From NCBI GenBank assembly GCA_947632235.1, contig CANROO010000006.1, positions 1-34,378 of the forward strand: a DNA stretch of 34,378 nucleotides, in the 5' to 3' direction. Below the pieces are notes generated by a model, which was not told the origin of the DNA, ran no database searches, and saw only the letters and a list, made by a program, of their open reading frames with translations. This DNA comes from an uncultured Clostridia bacterium (GTDB lineage Bacteria; Bacillota; Clostridia; Lachnospirales; CAG-274). Numbering within the stretch: position 1 is the stretch's first letter; every line of letters starts with the position of its first letter. Positions 9,500 through 19,280 of the stretch are shown here, in pieces. A program made the position numbers and the translations under genes.

Positions 9500-9812
9500 A
9501 AATATGCCCTACTCCTCTATGTGATAATACCCATACATAGTATAACTATTATATTTTATCATATTAACAATAAAATGTCAACAAACGACAAAACATGAAT
9601 AATCAAAATCATACAGAAATTAATTGACAAAATGCGTCAGAATAAGGTGCAGACGGCGTGGAAAAGATGATTTATAAAATATAGTCTTTATGATATGAGG
9701 CGCAAGCGGTTTTTGTATTTTGAGTTTTGAATTGAAATGAATTGTTTTATTTGTTATAATAGAATAAAAAAAGAGAAAACAAGCGCAAAAGAGACGGACG
9801 GGGTATTTCATT

Positions 9813-10574
9813 ATGTTGGGTATATATTTAAGCGGAACGGGAAACACAAAACACTGCATTGAAAAATTGATACATTTGCTTGACGAAAACGCGAAGGCGA
9901 TCCCTATTGAAAGAGAGGATGCCGTTGATGAATTGTCAAAGCACGATTTTATTATATTGGCATATCCTATTCAATTTTCAAATGCTCCTGTTATGGTAAG
10001 AGATTTTATAAAAAAACATTCGGAGCTTTGGAAGGACAAAAAGGTGCTTTGTATGGCAACAATGGGATTGTTCAGCGGTGACGGCGCAGGCTGCTGTGCG
10101 AGGTTATTGAAAAAATACGGCGCAGAGGTTATCGGCGGTTTGCATATAAAAATGCCCGACTCCGTTTGTGATGTTGGGCTTTTGAAAAAGTCAATTGAGG
10201 AAAATCGCGGGATAATAAAGGCTGCGGACAGTAAAATCGAAAAATGGGCAGACAATATAAAGCAAGGCAGGTTCCCGAAGGACGGATTGTTTTTCTGCGA
10301 CAGACTTGCAGGGCTTTTCGGTCAGAGGCTTTGGTTTAGTAAAAAGACAAAATATTATTCCGATAAAATAAAAATCAACGGCAGCTGTACGGGGTGCGGT
10401 CTGTGTGTGCGCCTATGCCCCATGAAAAACCTTATGGTAGAAAACAATAAGGCTTCCGCAAAAGGACGGTGTACCATGTGTTACCGCTGTATAAGCTTGT
10501 GTCCGCATAAGGCAATTACTTTATTGGGAGATAGGGTCGTTGAACAATGCCGTTACGAACGGTATGTTAAATAA
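9813..10574 (+). CDS. EFR1-type flavodoxin/2x[4Fe-4S] ferredoxin protein
   Basis: 'GIYLSGTGNTKHCIEKL' flavodoxin start; CTGCGLCVRLCP and CTMCYRCISLCP clusters. Confidence 0.88.
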   Translation: MLGIYLSGTGNTKHCIEKLIHLLDENAKAIPIEREDAVDELSKHDFIILAYPIQFSNAPVMVRDFIKKHSELWKDKKVLCMATMGLFSGDGAGCCARLLKKYGAEVIGGLHIKMPDSVCDVGLLKKSIEENRGIIKAADSKIEKWADNIKQGRFPKDGLFFCDRLAGLFGQRLWFSKKTKYYSDKIKINGSCTGCGLCVRLCPMKNLMVENNKASAKGRCTMCYRCISLCPHKAITLLGDRVVEQCRYERYVK

Positions 10575-10600
10575 TGACTATTAGGATTTGAGGTGAAATT

Positions 10601-10921
10601 ATGGCATCGAGTAAAGAATATTTAGAATTTATTTTAGGGCAGTTATCCGAATTGGATGAAATTACATATCGGGCTATGATGGGAGAATTTATAATATATT
10701 ACCGTGGTAAGATCGTAGGCGGTATATATGATGACAGACTGCTTGTAAAGCCGATAAAGGCGGCAATAAACTATATGCCGACAGCTAAATATGAATTGCC
10801 CTACGAGGGAGCAAAGGAAATGCTGTTGGTGGACGAGGTCGACAATAAAGAGTTTTTGACGGGTCTGTTCAACGCTATGTATGAGGAGCTGCCGGCGCCA
10901 AAGCCGAAAAAGAAGAAATAG
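10601..10921 (+). CDS. TfoX N-terminal domain protein
   Basis: 'EYLEFILGQLSELDEITYRAMMGEFIIYYRGKIVGGIYDDRLLVKP', lysine-rich C-terminus. Confidence 0.82.
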   Translation: MASSKEYLEFILGQLSELDEITYRAMMGEFIIYYRGKIVGGIYDDRLLVKPIKAAINYMPTAKYELPYEGAKEMLLVDEVDNKEFLTGLFNAMYEELPAPKPKKKK

Positions 10922-10960
10922 GTGAATAGACAAAGATAAATCGGGATTTAGCGAAATGAG

Positions 10961-11608
10961 TTGAGAAGCAAAATGTATTATTATCATATGACATCATTAG
11001 ATAATTTACGCTCAATTAGCAAAACAGGATTGATCCCCCAAAGTGGAGTCAATAGCAAACTCATTGGAGATGAAAAAATTAAGGTTTTCTTCTCAGAGGG
11101 ATTTGAAGGTGCGATTGCTCTATTTGTGGATTTTCAATTTGTGTATGACAAGGTTAAAGCAGGACAAATGGTGATAACCGATGATTCTGCGATGAAAAAG
11201 ATAATGGCTTCAAAAAGTCTTTCGGATTATTTAGGCGAAGGAGTATATCTGCGATTCGATGGTACAAGCATTAAGAATGAGCGAAATTTCGAGAACGGGT
11301 GTACCGATATGAACATATCTCCGAAAGATTTGACGGTATGTGTTCTCCGAAAGAAAAACGATAGTTCTGTTATATTTTCACGATTTGAAATTATCAAATA
11401 CATGATGGCTACCGTGCAACCGGATCAGATAGAATATTACGGGGTATGTTATGAGGGAGCACCGGACTTCAAGGAAGCCACAAAGCGCATACAGGAGAAA
11501 GTTAAAAGGTATTACCTACAGCATCAAGCTGATGTTGGCGAATATGACAGTCAGGAATATATATTGGATTTTTGTGTACTCAGTGATTTTGTTAATGAGT
11601 TTTTATAA
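10961..11608 (+). CDS. hypothetical protein, possible ADP-ribosyltransferase/2'-phosphotransferase-fold member
   Basis: 'YYYHMTSLDNLRSISKTGLIPQSG' resembles the H-x-T entry motif of ART-like folds. ATG at 10973 is an alternative start. Confidence 0.45.
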   Translation: MRSKMYYYHMTSLDNLRSISKTGLIPQSGVNSKLIGDEKIKVFFSEGFEGAIALFVDFQFVYDKVKAGQMVITDDSAMKKIMASKSLSDYLGEGVYLRFDGTSIKNERNFENGCTDMNISPKDLTVCVLRKKNDSSVIFSRFEIIKYMMATVQPDQIEYYGVCYEGAPDFKEATKRIQEKVKRYYLQHQADVGEYDSQEYILDFCVLSDFVNEFL

Positions 11609-11619
11609 ATCATAAAATT

Positions 11620-11721
11620 ATGTTACTTACCGGCTCAAAGGAGGAAGCAACGCTTAATTTTTACAGCAATGCAGGATATGACAGCACGGATAAAACAGCA
11701 TTTATACAATGGCTTGAATAA
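11620..11721 (+). pseudogene. C-terminal remnant of a GNAT acetyltransferase
   Basis: MLLTGSKEEATLNFYSNAGYDSTDKTAFIQWLE*: motif B-like end of GNAT domains without the N-terminal part. Confidence 0.6.
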
Positions 11722-11780
11722 TTTTACATATTTTCAGTTATCAATGACAGCAAAAACAAAAGGTTTAACGGAGGGCTATA

Positions 11781-12098
11781 ATGGACGGAAGGATAACTGT
11801 TAAATATTTGCAGAATTATATAAAGCAAAAGGACTATGACCCCAATTTATTAAAGGACTACTTTTTTAAATTATCCGAAGAGGTAGGAGAGCTTGCGCGC
11901 GCAATGCGTAAAGGGTCAAAGGCAGAGAATTACGAAAATATCAAAGGAACAATAGATGAAGAATTGTGGGATGTGATATATTATGCAATAGCTATTGCCA
12001 ACCTATATGATATTGATCCGGAACAGACAATTAAAGCTAAGGAGAAATTAAATCAGGTCAAATATCCGACATCCGTTGTGTTTGAAGAAAACAGATGA
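11781..12098 (+). CDS. MazG-like nucleotide pyrophosphohydrolase
   Basis: 'FFKLSEEVGELARAMRKG...IKGTIDEELWDVIYYAIAIANLYDID' EExxE/ExxD metal motif. Confidence 0.85.
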   Translation: MDGRITVKYLQNYIKQKDYDPNLLKDYFFKLSEEVGELARAMRKGSKAENYENIKGTIDEELWDVIYYAIAIANLYDIDPEQTIKAKEKLNQVKYPTSVVFEENR

Positions 12099-12274
12099 TC
12101 TAAGGATGCTTATACGGGCTGACAATACCGTTAAATTTTACGGCGGAGAGGAATTAAAATTATAAATTGGCGCAAACTGTTAAAATGCAAGCATAAACAA
12201 CATACACTTTTCCACAAAACTGTGGTAAAATAATATAATAAAGAATAGTATCTGCAATGAAAGGAGTAATTTTT

Positions 12275-15200
12275 ATGTCAATATATTATATGTATGAATT
12301 TGCCGCAGGCGATGATATTGATGCGGATCTGAACTTAGATTTTATGTCGGATATAATGGGCACGAAATTTGAGACTGCCGAGGAAGCAGAGGCGGCGCTT
12401 GCAGATATATACATAAACGGTCAGAGCCTTGCCGGCAAGAGCATGAAAGAAGGCGTGAATATGTTAAGAGAAAGTCTTGATGTTTCAAGCCTGAATACCG
12501 CTATGCGCATTGACAGGAGAGGTTATTTTGTACCCATAAGCACCGACAAATACATAAGCCTTCGCTATGCCCACAACTCTCAGGCAGAAATAGAATTGAC
12601 GGATGAGCTTAAAGCGGAAAAGGCTCAGAGGGACAATGAGCTTATAGAATATATAAACAATGTGCGTGTTCCTTCGGACAACAGCATTATAAAGGTGAGT
12701 GAAAACGAAGATGCGCGTGAATACATAAAAAATGTGACGGGCGTTGAAAGCCTTGACGATGAAAATCTGCAGTCGGCTCTTGACAGTATTTATATAGACG
12801 GACACAACCTTACAGAAACATTGGGTGAGGACGCCGATATAGATACTTACGCACAGGCTGTGAGAAAGGCTCTTGATGTTAAGAGCAATTCGTTTGTTAC
12901 TGTGATGAAGAAAAACAATCTTTTTTCGGAGCCTACAGCCGTACTGCCCGTGCTTGACAATTATTATCTCGTGGAATCAAAAAAGAAAATAGGCAGTACT
13001 ATGGGATATGTAAAGAATTACAGAAATTCCATGCATAATGAAGCCCAAGTCGCAGAAGAAGATTTCTGGAGAAAACGCTGTCTGGACGAAAAAATATTTT
13101 TTGAATCGCTTTTTAATGATAAGTCCGACCCCACTATTCTTGCTGATACAGACCTTTGGAGGACACGCGCGGATATTGTAAATATGCCTGCCGACAAGGT
13201 CGCGGCCATAGACCCATGGAGAATGAACGGCAGTAATTTCTGTGAAGCCGTTAAAAGACTTTTTGACAACATAATGGTCAACTTTGTAACAGACAGGACG
13301 CCCGAAAACCTCTGTTATGCCTATATGCTGACAAGGATAAACCCCAAGACGGGCAAAAACTTCACCTTTGATGAAATATTGGAGGACACCTCCGCCGATA
13401 TGTACAGACAAAAGGCTTTGGCAGGCAAGGATTTCTGTGAAATTTTCTCAAAGGTGCCTTCGTCCGAAAATGATGCGCAGGCAAATATAGACCACTTCAA
13501 CAATGTTACTTATCCCACATTGCTTAATATGACAAAAAAACTTTTTGAGGTAAAGCCTACCCTCGGGGACATAAGCGACAGGGATTCTATACGCAGGGAT
13601 ACTCTTTCTCTCGAGAAATATAGGATATTCCACGACTGTTTACAGCAGACGGAAAAGAATTCAAACCTTAAAAACTTTATAAACAACGGCGCGGGCATGG
13701 CTACAGCAGGCACTTTTGCCACATCGTTCAGGCTTAACTATCTGGCGAGCGATAACTACAAGGACAATGTCATACCTAACGGACCAAATATGCAGGTGGG
13801 TCATGCTGCCATCATGCAGGATCTCATTGACAACATGGGCTTTGACGCCATAAGCGGAGTACCTTTAGGCGCTGTTAACGGAGAGGCGAACGATGCTATC
13901 AATACATATATGGCATCGCTTGATGTAATGGCATCGTATCTTAAAAAGGACGATATAGTCAACTGCATAAACGGAATGCCGAATGCTTTGGACGAACAGC
14001 TGAACGAGGAAGACAAAAAGAAGGATATGGAAGTGATAATAAACGGTTTCAAGGAGGCAAAGACAATACCTGCCGAGGATATCGTTACAAGCGCCATACT
14101 CAATTATTCTCCTGCCGAAGCAAGCATAAACGCAAAAGGCGTGCCGAACATACAGCTTAAAAAACTGCAGAACTTCTATATGGACATTCCGGCCGCAAAG
14201 GGCAACCTGCCGGGAGTGCCCGATGCAGTAAAAAACTGTGATGGACTTCGCATGAGTATTATAAACGAGCTTACGAGCTGTCCCGTTACAAAGGACACGG
14301 ACAAAAGTATGTTCAACGCCGCCTTCGAAAAGGTGTATATCAACACAATGCCGTTGAAGGAATACTACAACATTCAGGGAGATGTGGACTACGACACCGT
14401 AAAGAAAATTGAAAAGGACCTTACGGAAAAGGTGCTTAAAAGCGTTGAAAACAACGGCCCCGAATTTGTGTCCATAAAGTACGGCAAAAACGACTTCAGG
14501 GCTGTAAATGTAATGCCCGATTCATTTTTAAGAGAGCGTGAACCGCAGAAGGATAAATTCAAGAGCGCAGAGGAATACAACAACGCCTTGAAAAGATATC
14601 AGCTCAACACATACGAATTCGACAGGAACGAGAAAAGGAACGCGGTATTAAAAAGCGGAAACGAAACAGCTGCGGCATATGCCAAGCTCATAAGCGCAAC
14701 GGCAAACTACAACGAGCTTAAGGAGTGCTCAGAGCTTCTGGCTTCAAGAGGCGTGAAGGCTCCGGGAGCATATATTGACGCACTTTCCGTGCAGTCCCTT
14801 GCCTCAGAAAATAATTATGAGGGGCTTATAAAAACATTTATGGGTACGGAAAATGTTTCAGATGCGCTCAATATGGCAGACAGGCTTATCATAAACGGAA
14901 AAGCGATCTCGGAAAATCCCGCCTTCATAAATGCTTCGGATGAGCACAAAAAAATCGAGGCTATGGGCAGTTTAATAAAAAAGGCGTTTGAGGATAATTT
15001 ATCGCCCGACGGCTGGGTAAAGCCCATTATGATGGTAAACAACAAGGGTGATAAGGAGCCCGTGAAGTTTACAATGACAGATCCGCAGAAGCCTCAGCCT
15101 GTTGAACAGCTTAAAGGCGTTTCGAGAATGTTCTCCCTGCCCTCTACGAGGACTGCTGCCGATAAAGCATATGACGATTATTTAAAGGCTATGGACAGCT

Positions 15201-15433
15201 ATAAAAGCGCCGAAGCATTTATGGACAGGATAAAAGCATACAATGTGGAAGCCGACCTTATGAGAACGGATTATGTGAGGAGGAGCAGAGGCACGGAGCC
15301 TGCCGCAAAGGTAATGAACATAAACGAGATAGAGCAGGAGGCACACCATGTAAAAAATCATGTGCTTACAGAGTTCAGCCATGAAAATACTATGCAATCT
15401 CCCGAGCTTCATTCGGATATGGGTATGAAATAA
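12275..15433 (+). CDS. large uncharacterised repeat-containing protein (~1052 aa)
   Basis: Single long ORF; RBS aaggag before ATG 12275; no signal peptide or TM; degenerate repeats around 'ALxxIYINGxxL'. Confidence 0.8.
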   Translation: MSIYYMYEFAAGDDIDADLNLDFMSDIMGTKFETAEEAEAALADIYINGQSLAGKSMKEGVNMLRESLDVSSLNTAMRIDRRGYFVPISTDKYISLRYAHNSQAEIELTDELKAEKAQRDNELIEYINNVRVPSDNSIIKVSENEDAREYIKNVTGVESLDDENLQSALDSIYIDGHNLTETLGEDADIDTYAQAVRKALDVKSNSFVTVMKKNNLFSEPTAVLPVLDNYYLVESKKKIGSTMGYVKNYRNSMHNEAQVAEEDFWRKRCLDEKIFFESLFNDKSDPTILADTDLWRTRADIVNMPADKVAAIDPWRMNGSNFCEAVKRLFDNIMVNFVTDRTPENLCYAYMLTRINPKTGKNFTFDEILEDTSADMYRQKALAGKDFCEIFSKVPSSENDAQANIDHFNNVTYPTLLNMTKKLFEVKPTLGDISDRDSIRRDTLSLEKYRIFHDCLQQTEKNSNLKNFINNGAGMATAGTFATSFRLNYLASDNYKDNVIPNGPNMQVGHAAIMQDLIDNMGFDAISGVPLGAVNGEANDAINTYMASLDVMASYLKKDDIVNCINGMPNALDEQLNEEDKKKDMEVIINGFKEAKTIPAEDIVTSAILNYSPAEASINAKGVPNIQLKKLQNFYMDIPAAKGNLPGVPDAVKNCDGLRMSIINELTSCPVTKDTDKSMFNAAFEKVYINTMPLKEYYNIQGDVDYDTVKKIEKDLTEKVLKSVENNGPEFVSIKYGKNDFRAVNVMPDSFLREREPQKDKFKSAEEYNNALKRYQLNTYEFDRNEKRNAVLKSGNETAAAYAKLISATANYNELKECSELLASRGVKAPGAYIDALSVQSLASENNYEGLIKTFMGTENVSDALNMADRLIINGKAISENPAFINASDEHKKIEAMGSLIKKAFEDNLSPDGWVKPIMMVNNKGDKEPVKFTMTDPQKPQPVEQLKGVSRMFSLPSTRTAADKAYDDYLKAMDSYKSAEAFMDRIKAYNVEADLMRTDYVRRSRGTEPAAKVMNINEIEQEAHHVKNHVLTEFSHENTMQSPELHSDMGMK

Positions 15434-15477
15434 GAACTGCAATAAAGCAATAAAGCTAAAATTAAGGAGAAAATAAT

Positions 15478-15639
15478 ATGGCGTTTCAATTGAACAATGT
15501 TGTACCATGGGGAAGAAATCTTGCGGAATACAGGCTTATGTTTGAACTCAGCGATGAGGATATGAAAAAGAGCAATGCATTGAAGGTAATGCAAAGTATA
15601 GCATTTGCTGTCCCCGAATTGATAAAAAACTTTCTGTAA
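15478..15639 (+). pseudogene. N-terminal remnant of a methyltransferase-like family
   Basis: MAFQLNNVVPWGRNLAEYRLMFELSDEDMKKSNALKVMQSIAFAVPELIKNFL*. 'VVPWGRxxxEYxxMFxLxxxD' matches the remembered start of small SAM-dependent methyltransferases; the catalytic part is missing. Confidence 0.55.
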
Positions 15640-15675
15640 CTGTCCCCTTGGCTTTAGTGGAATGAAAAACGACAT

Positions 15676-15922
15676 GAAAGGCTCCCTCCTGGAGGGAGCT
15701 GTCGTCCGCAGGGCGACTGAGGGAGAATGCGTAACTAACAATATTATACTCCTTCCACCGCCTTCGTATCAGCGCTTTGCCTTCAGCAAAGTCAGTTCTA
15801 AAGGACTGACCGACTTCTTTCGGCGCAAAGGTCCCCCTCCCTCATTGCAGCGAAAAGACTTATTCGCCAAGGCGCAGCCTTGCTTTTGCGAAGCAAAAGT
15901 GCTGAGTAGAGGGAGGCTTGCC
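15676..15922. mobile_element. MITE-like element
   Basis: Starts aaaggctccctcctggagggagctgtcgtccgcagggcgactgagggag and ends with the imperfect inverted counterpart gagggaggcttgcct; several internal hairpins; no long supported ORF. Confidence 0.65.
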
Positions 15923-15975
15923 TAGCACCCACAAAACAACTAAAGGGTCAAAATATATTTTATCGATACACAAAA

Positions 15976-15997
15976 CGGCAGCCAAATACGGCTGCCG
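15976..15997. terminator. hairpin terminator between the MITE-like element and kdgK-like gene
   Basis: cggcagcc-aaatac-ggctgccg, flanked by A4 and T5. Confidence 0.75.
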
Positions 15998-16033
15998 CTT
16001 TTTATGATAAAATATTAAATAAACAAGCTTGAA

Positions 16034-17065
16034 TTATCTGCTCATTTCTTCCTGTGGGCCTTCTGCGGTGTGCGACTTTATAACGCTCTGTATTTCCTCG
16101 AGGGAAGCCGCAGGCATATCGCCGTTTGTGGTACATTTAACGGCTGACATAGCGTTGCCGTATCTTACAGCCTCCATGGGGTCATCCGTTGTCAGAAGAG
16201 CATAGAGAGCACCTGCAACATAGGCATCGCCCGAGCCTATTCTGTCTATGACCTCGATATTCTCATAAGCGGGCTCCTCATAGAAATTGCCGTTGTAGTA
16301 GAGCTTGGAGCCGAAGTTATGCCTTGTGGGGCTTACGACCTCTCTCTTTGTGGTTGCCACTACCTTACAGCCGTATTCATCGCTGTAGCTCTTCATTATG
16401 TCCTCAAGAGTGCCTGTTTTCTGCATCATTCTTCTGGATGTTTCCTCGGAAACAAAGAGTATATCTACATAGGGGAGCACCTGAAGTATGGCTGCCTTTG
16501 CCTCTTCCTCGCTCCAAAGCTTTGCTCTGTAATTAACATCAAAGCTTACTGCCGCGCCTGCTACCTTGAACTTCTTTACGGTGTCTATAACTATGTCCTT
16601 GAGGTTTTCATTTAATGCCATTGTGATACCGCTGACATGGAAAAGCCTTGTGTTGTCAAAAACCTTGGGGTTTATCTCGTCTGCGCTCATGGTGCAGATA
16701 GAGGAATTGGCTCTGTCGTAAACTACGGACGACTTTCTGGGATATGCGCCTGCCTCATAGTAATAGATACCGAGCCTTGCATTCTTTGATGTGTCGTATA
16801 TAAGATAGTCATCGGAAACATTGCCGTATCTTATCTTATACTTTGCAAATCTTCCCACCTTGTTGTCGGGAAGTCTTGTGATGATGGCAGAACGCACGCC
16901 CAAAAACGCTGCGCCCGATGCCACATTGAGCTCCGAACCGCCTGCCTGCTTTTCAAAGCTTTCACTTCTTGAAATTTTTTCCTTGTTGCCGGGTGAAAGC
17001 CTGAGCATGACCTCACCGAAGCCGACCATGTCAAATTTCTTTTCCTTCATTGGTATGATACTCAT
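16034..17065 (-). CDS. kdgK: PfkB-family sugar kinase, probable 2-keto-3-deoxygluconate kinase
   Basis: 'FDMVGFGEVMLRLSPGNKEKISRSESFEKQAGGSELNVA' and 'DRIGSGDAYVAGALYAL'. Confidence 0.85.
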   Translation of the reverse strand: MSIIPMKEKKFDMVGFGEVMLRLSPGNKEKISRSESFEKQAGGSELNVASGAAFLGVRSAIITRLPDNKVGRFAKYKIRYGNVSDDYLIYDTSKNARLGIYYYEAGAYPRKSSVVYDRANSSICTMSADEINPKVFDNTRLFHVSGITMALNENLKDIVIDTVKKFKVAGAAVSFDVNYRAKLWSEEEAKAAILQVLPYVDILFVSEETSRRMMQKTGTLEDIMKSYSDEYGCKVVATTKREVVSPTRHNFGSKLYYNGNFYEEPAYENIEVIDRIGSGDAYVAGALYALLTTDDPMEAVRYGNAMSAVKCTTNGDMPAASLEEIQSVIKSHTAEGPQEEMSR

Positions 17066-17097
17066 AAAAATACCTCCTCCTTCTTTTAGGTTATTTT

Positions 17098-18105
17098 TTA
17101 TTTATAGGTTGGATAGCCAACCTTTTTCTTGACCTTGTTAAGTGTTTTATTGGCGATATATGACGCCTTTTCCGCTCCGTTTTTCATTACGCCTTCAACA
17201 TAGGCTCTGTCAGAGGAATATTCCTTGAATCTCTCCTGTATGGGGCGCATGTGCTCCACAACCGCATCGCCTACGCTCTTTTTGAACTCGCCGTAGCCGC
17301 AGCCTTTGAAGTCGTTTACAGCCTCATCGGGTGTTTTGTCCGTAACGGAGCAGTATATATTCAAGAGATTGCTTATGCCCGGCTTATCCTCGCCGTATCT
17401 TATCTCGGTGTCGGAATCCGTAACGGCTCTTTTTATCTTATTGGCTATTACATTGGGCTCATCCAGAATATATACCACATTGTTGAGGTTGTCGCTTTCG
17501 GACTTGCTCATCTTTCTTTCGGGGTTCTGAAGTCCCATTATCCTTGCGCCCACCTTGGGAATATAAGGCTCGGGCACCTTGAATACATCGCCGTATATGC
17601 TGTTGAATCTGCCTGCTATATCCCTGCATATTTCAAGGTGCTGTTTCTGGTCTGCGCCTACGGGAACAAGGTCGCTCTGGTAGAGAAGTATATCGCCTGC
17701 CATGAGCACGGGATAGGTGTAAAGTCCTGCGTTTATGTTATCAGAATGCTTTGCCGACTTATCCTTGAACTGCGTCATCCTGTTGAGCTCGCCCATGTAG
17801 GTGAAGCAATTCAATATCCACGCTATCTCTGCGTGAGCCCTTACATCGGACTGCACATATATTATATGCTCCTCGGGGTCAAGACCTATGGCGAGGAAAA
17901 GCGAAACCAGATCCCTTGTTCTCTGCCTCAGCTCCGTGGGGTCCTGTCTTACCGTTATGGCGTGCATATTTGCCACGCCGAAAAGGCAATTATATTCATC
18001 CTGAAGATTTTTCCAGTTTTTAAGCGCTCCCAGATAGTTGCCCAGAGAGGGGACTCCCGAGGGCTGCATGGCGCTGTATATGACTTTCTTTTTTTCACTG
18101 CTCAT
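17098..18105 (-). CDS. trpS: tryptophan--tRNA ligase
   Basis: 'SAMQPSGVPSLGNYLGALKNW', 'VPVGADQKQHLEICRDIAGRFN', 'RKMSKSESD'. Confidence 0.96.
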   Translation of the reverse strand: MSSEKKKVIYSAMQPSGVPSLGNYLGALKNWKNLQDEYNCLFGVANMHAITVRQDPTELRQRTRDLVSLFLAIGLDPEEHIIYVQSDVRAHAEIAWILNCFTYMGELNRMTQFKDKSAKHSDNINAGLYTYPVLMAGDILLYQSDLVPVGADQKQHLEICRDIAGRFNSIYGDVFKVPEPYIPKVGARIMGLQNPERKMSKSESDNLNNVVYILDEPNVIANKIKRAVTDSDTEIRYGEDKPGISNLLNIYCSVTDKTPDEAVNDFKGCGYGEFKKSVGDAVVEHMRPIQERFKEYSSDRAYVEGVMKNGAEKASYIANKTLNKVKKKVGYPTYK

Positions 18106-18147
18106 TTTTGATCACTCCGAACTATAGTTTATGTAAAGCCGTATGCC

Positions 18148-19137
18148 CTATAATGTGGCGTACATAACGGCTTTTATGGTGTGCATCCTGTTTTCCGCCT
18201 CATCGAATACCACGGAGCGGGAGCTTTCAAACACCTCGTCCGTGACCTCCATTTCGTTTATGCCGAATTTACGGCTTATATCCCTGCCAATGGTGGTATT
18301 GAGGTCGTGGAAGGCAGGAAGACAGTGCATGAACACAGCGTTTTCACCTGCCATGGACATGACCTTATTATTGACCTGATAGGGAGAAAGCTCCTTTATT
18401 CTCTCTGCCCATACCTCATCGGGCTCGCCCATGGATACCCACACATCGGTATATATGACATCGGCATTTTTGACACCCTTTTCAACATCCTCGGTAAGAG
18501 TTATGACGGAGCCCGTTTTTTCGGCTATAGCCCTGCATTTATCAACAAGCTTTTCATCGGGGAAATATTTCTTGGGCGCACAGGCGGTAAAGTTCATACC
18601 GAGCTTTGCGCAGCCAACCATGAGCGAATTGCCCATATTAAAGCGTGCATCGCCCATGTATACGAAATTGATGCCCTTAAGTCTGCCGAAGCGTTCCCTT
18701 ACGGTGAGGAAATCCGCAAGTATCTGAGTGGGGTGCGACTCATTCGTGAGTCCGTTCCACACGGGAACGCCCGCATACTTAGCTATGGTCTCCACTATTT
18801 CCTGACCGAAGCCTCTGTATTCTATGCCGTCATACATCCTGCCGAGCACTCTTGCGGTATCGGCAATGCTTTCCTTCTTGCCTATCTGAGAGCCCGAGGG
18901 GTCGAGATAAGTGCAGTTCATGCCCAGATCGTAAGCGGCAACCTCAAAGGCGCATCTTGTCCTTGTGCTTGTCTTTTCAAATATAAGCGCAACGGTCTTG
19001 CCCTTGAATACCTCGGTAGAAACTCCCGCTTTTTTCTTAGCCTTCAAATCTGCGGCAAGGTCAAGAAGATATTCAAGCTCCTCCGCGCTGAAATCCATTA
19101 TTTTAAGAAAATTCTTACCTTTTAAATCAACACTCAT
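18148..19137 (-). CDS. argF: ornithine carbamoyltransferase
   Basis: '[37 protein letters not shown]', 'HCLPAFHD'. Confidence 0.95.
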   Translation of the reverse strand: MSVDLKGKNFLKIMDFSAEELEYLLDLAADLKAKKKAGVSTEVFKGKTVALIFEKTSTRTRCAFEVAAYDLGMNCTYLDPSGSQIGKKESIADTARVLGRMYDGIEYRGFGQEIVETIAKYAGVPVWNGLTNESHPTQILADFLTVRERFGRLKGINFVYMGDARFNMGNSLMVGCAKLGMNFTACAPKKYFPDEKLVDKCRAIAEKTGSVITLTEDVEKGVKNADVIYTDVWVSMGEPDEVWAERIKELSPYQVNNKVMSMAGENAVFMHCLPAFHDLNTTIGRDISRKFGINEMEVTDEVFESSRSVVFDEAENRMHTIKAVMYATL

Positions 19138-19280
19138 TATTCCTTATCCTCCTTGTATGTTTTAATTATACAACAAAATTTGTAAATTGTACATAACAAA
19201 AAATAATTTTGCTAAAATTTTATTTGCTTTTGGTATAAATATGACTTCTCAAGTCAATAATACGCTCAGGAGGTGTAACA

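Noticed and set aside
17251-19125. Long plus-strand ORFs (286 and 314 aa)
   Set aside because: Exactly antisense to trpS and argF; no RBS or recognisable domain.
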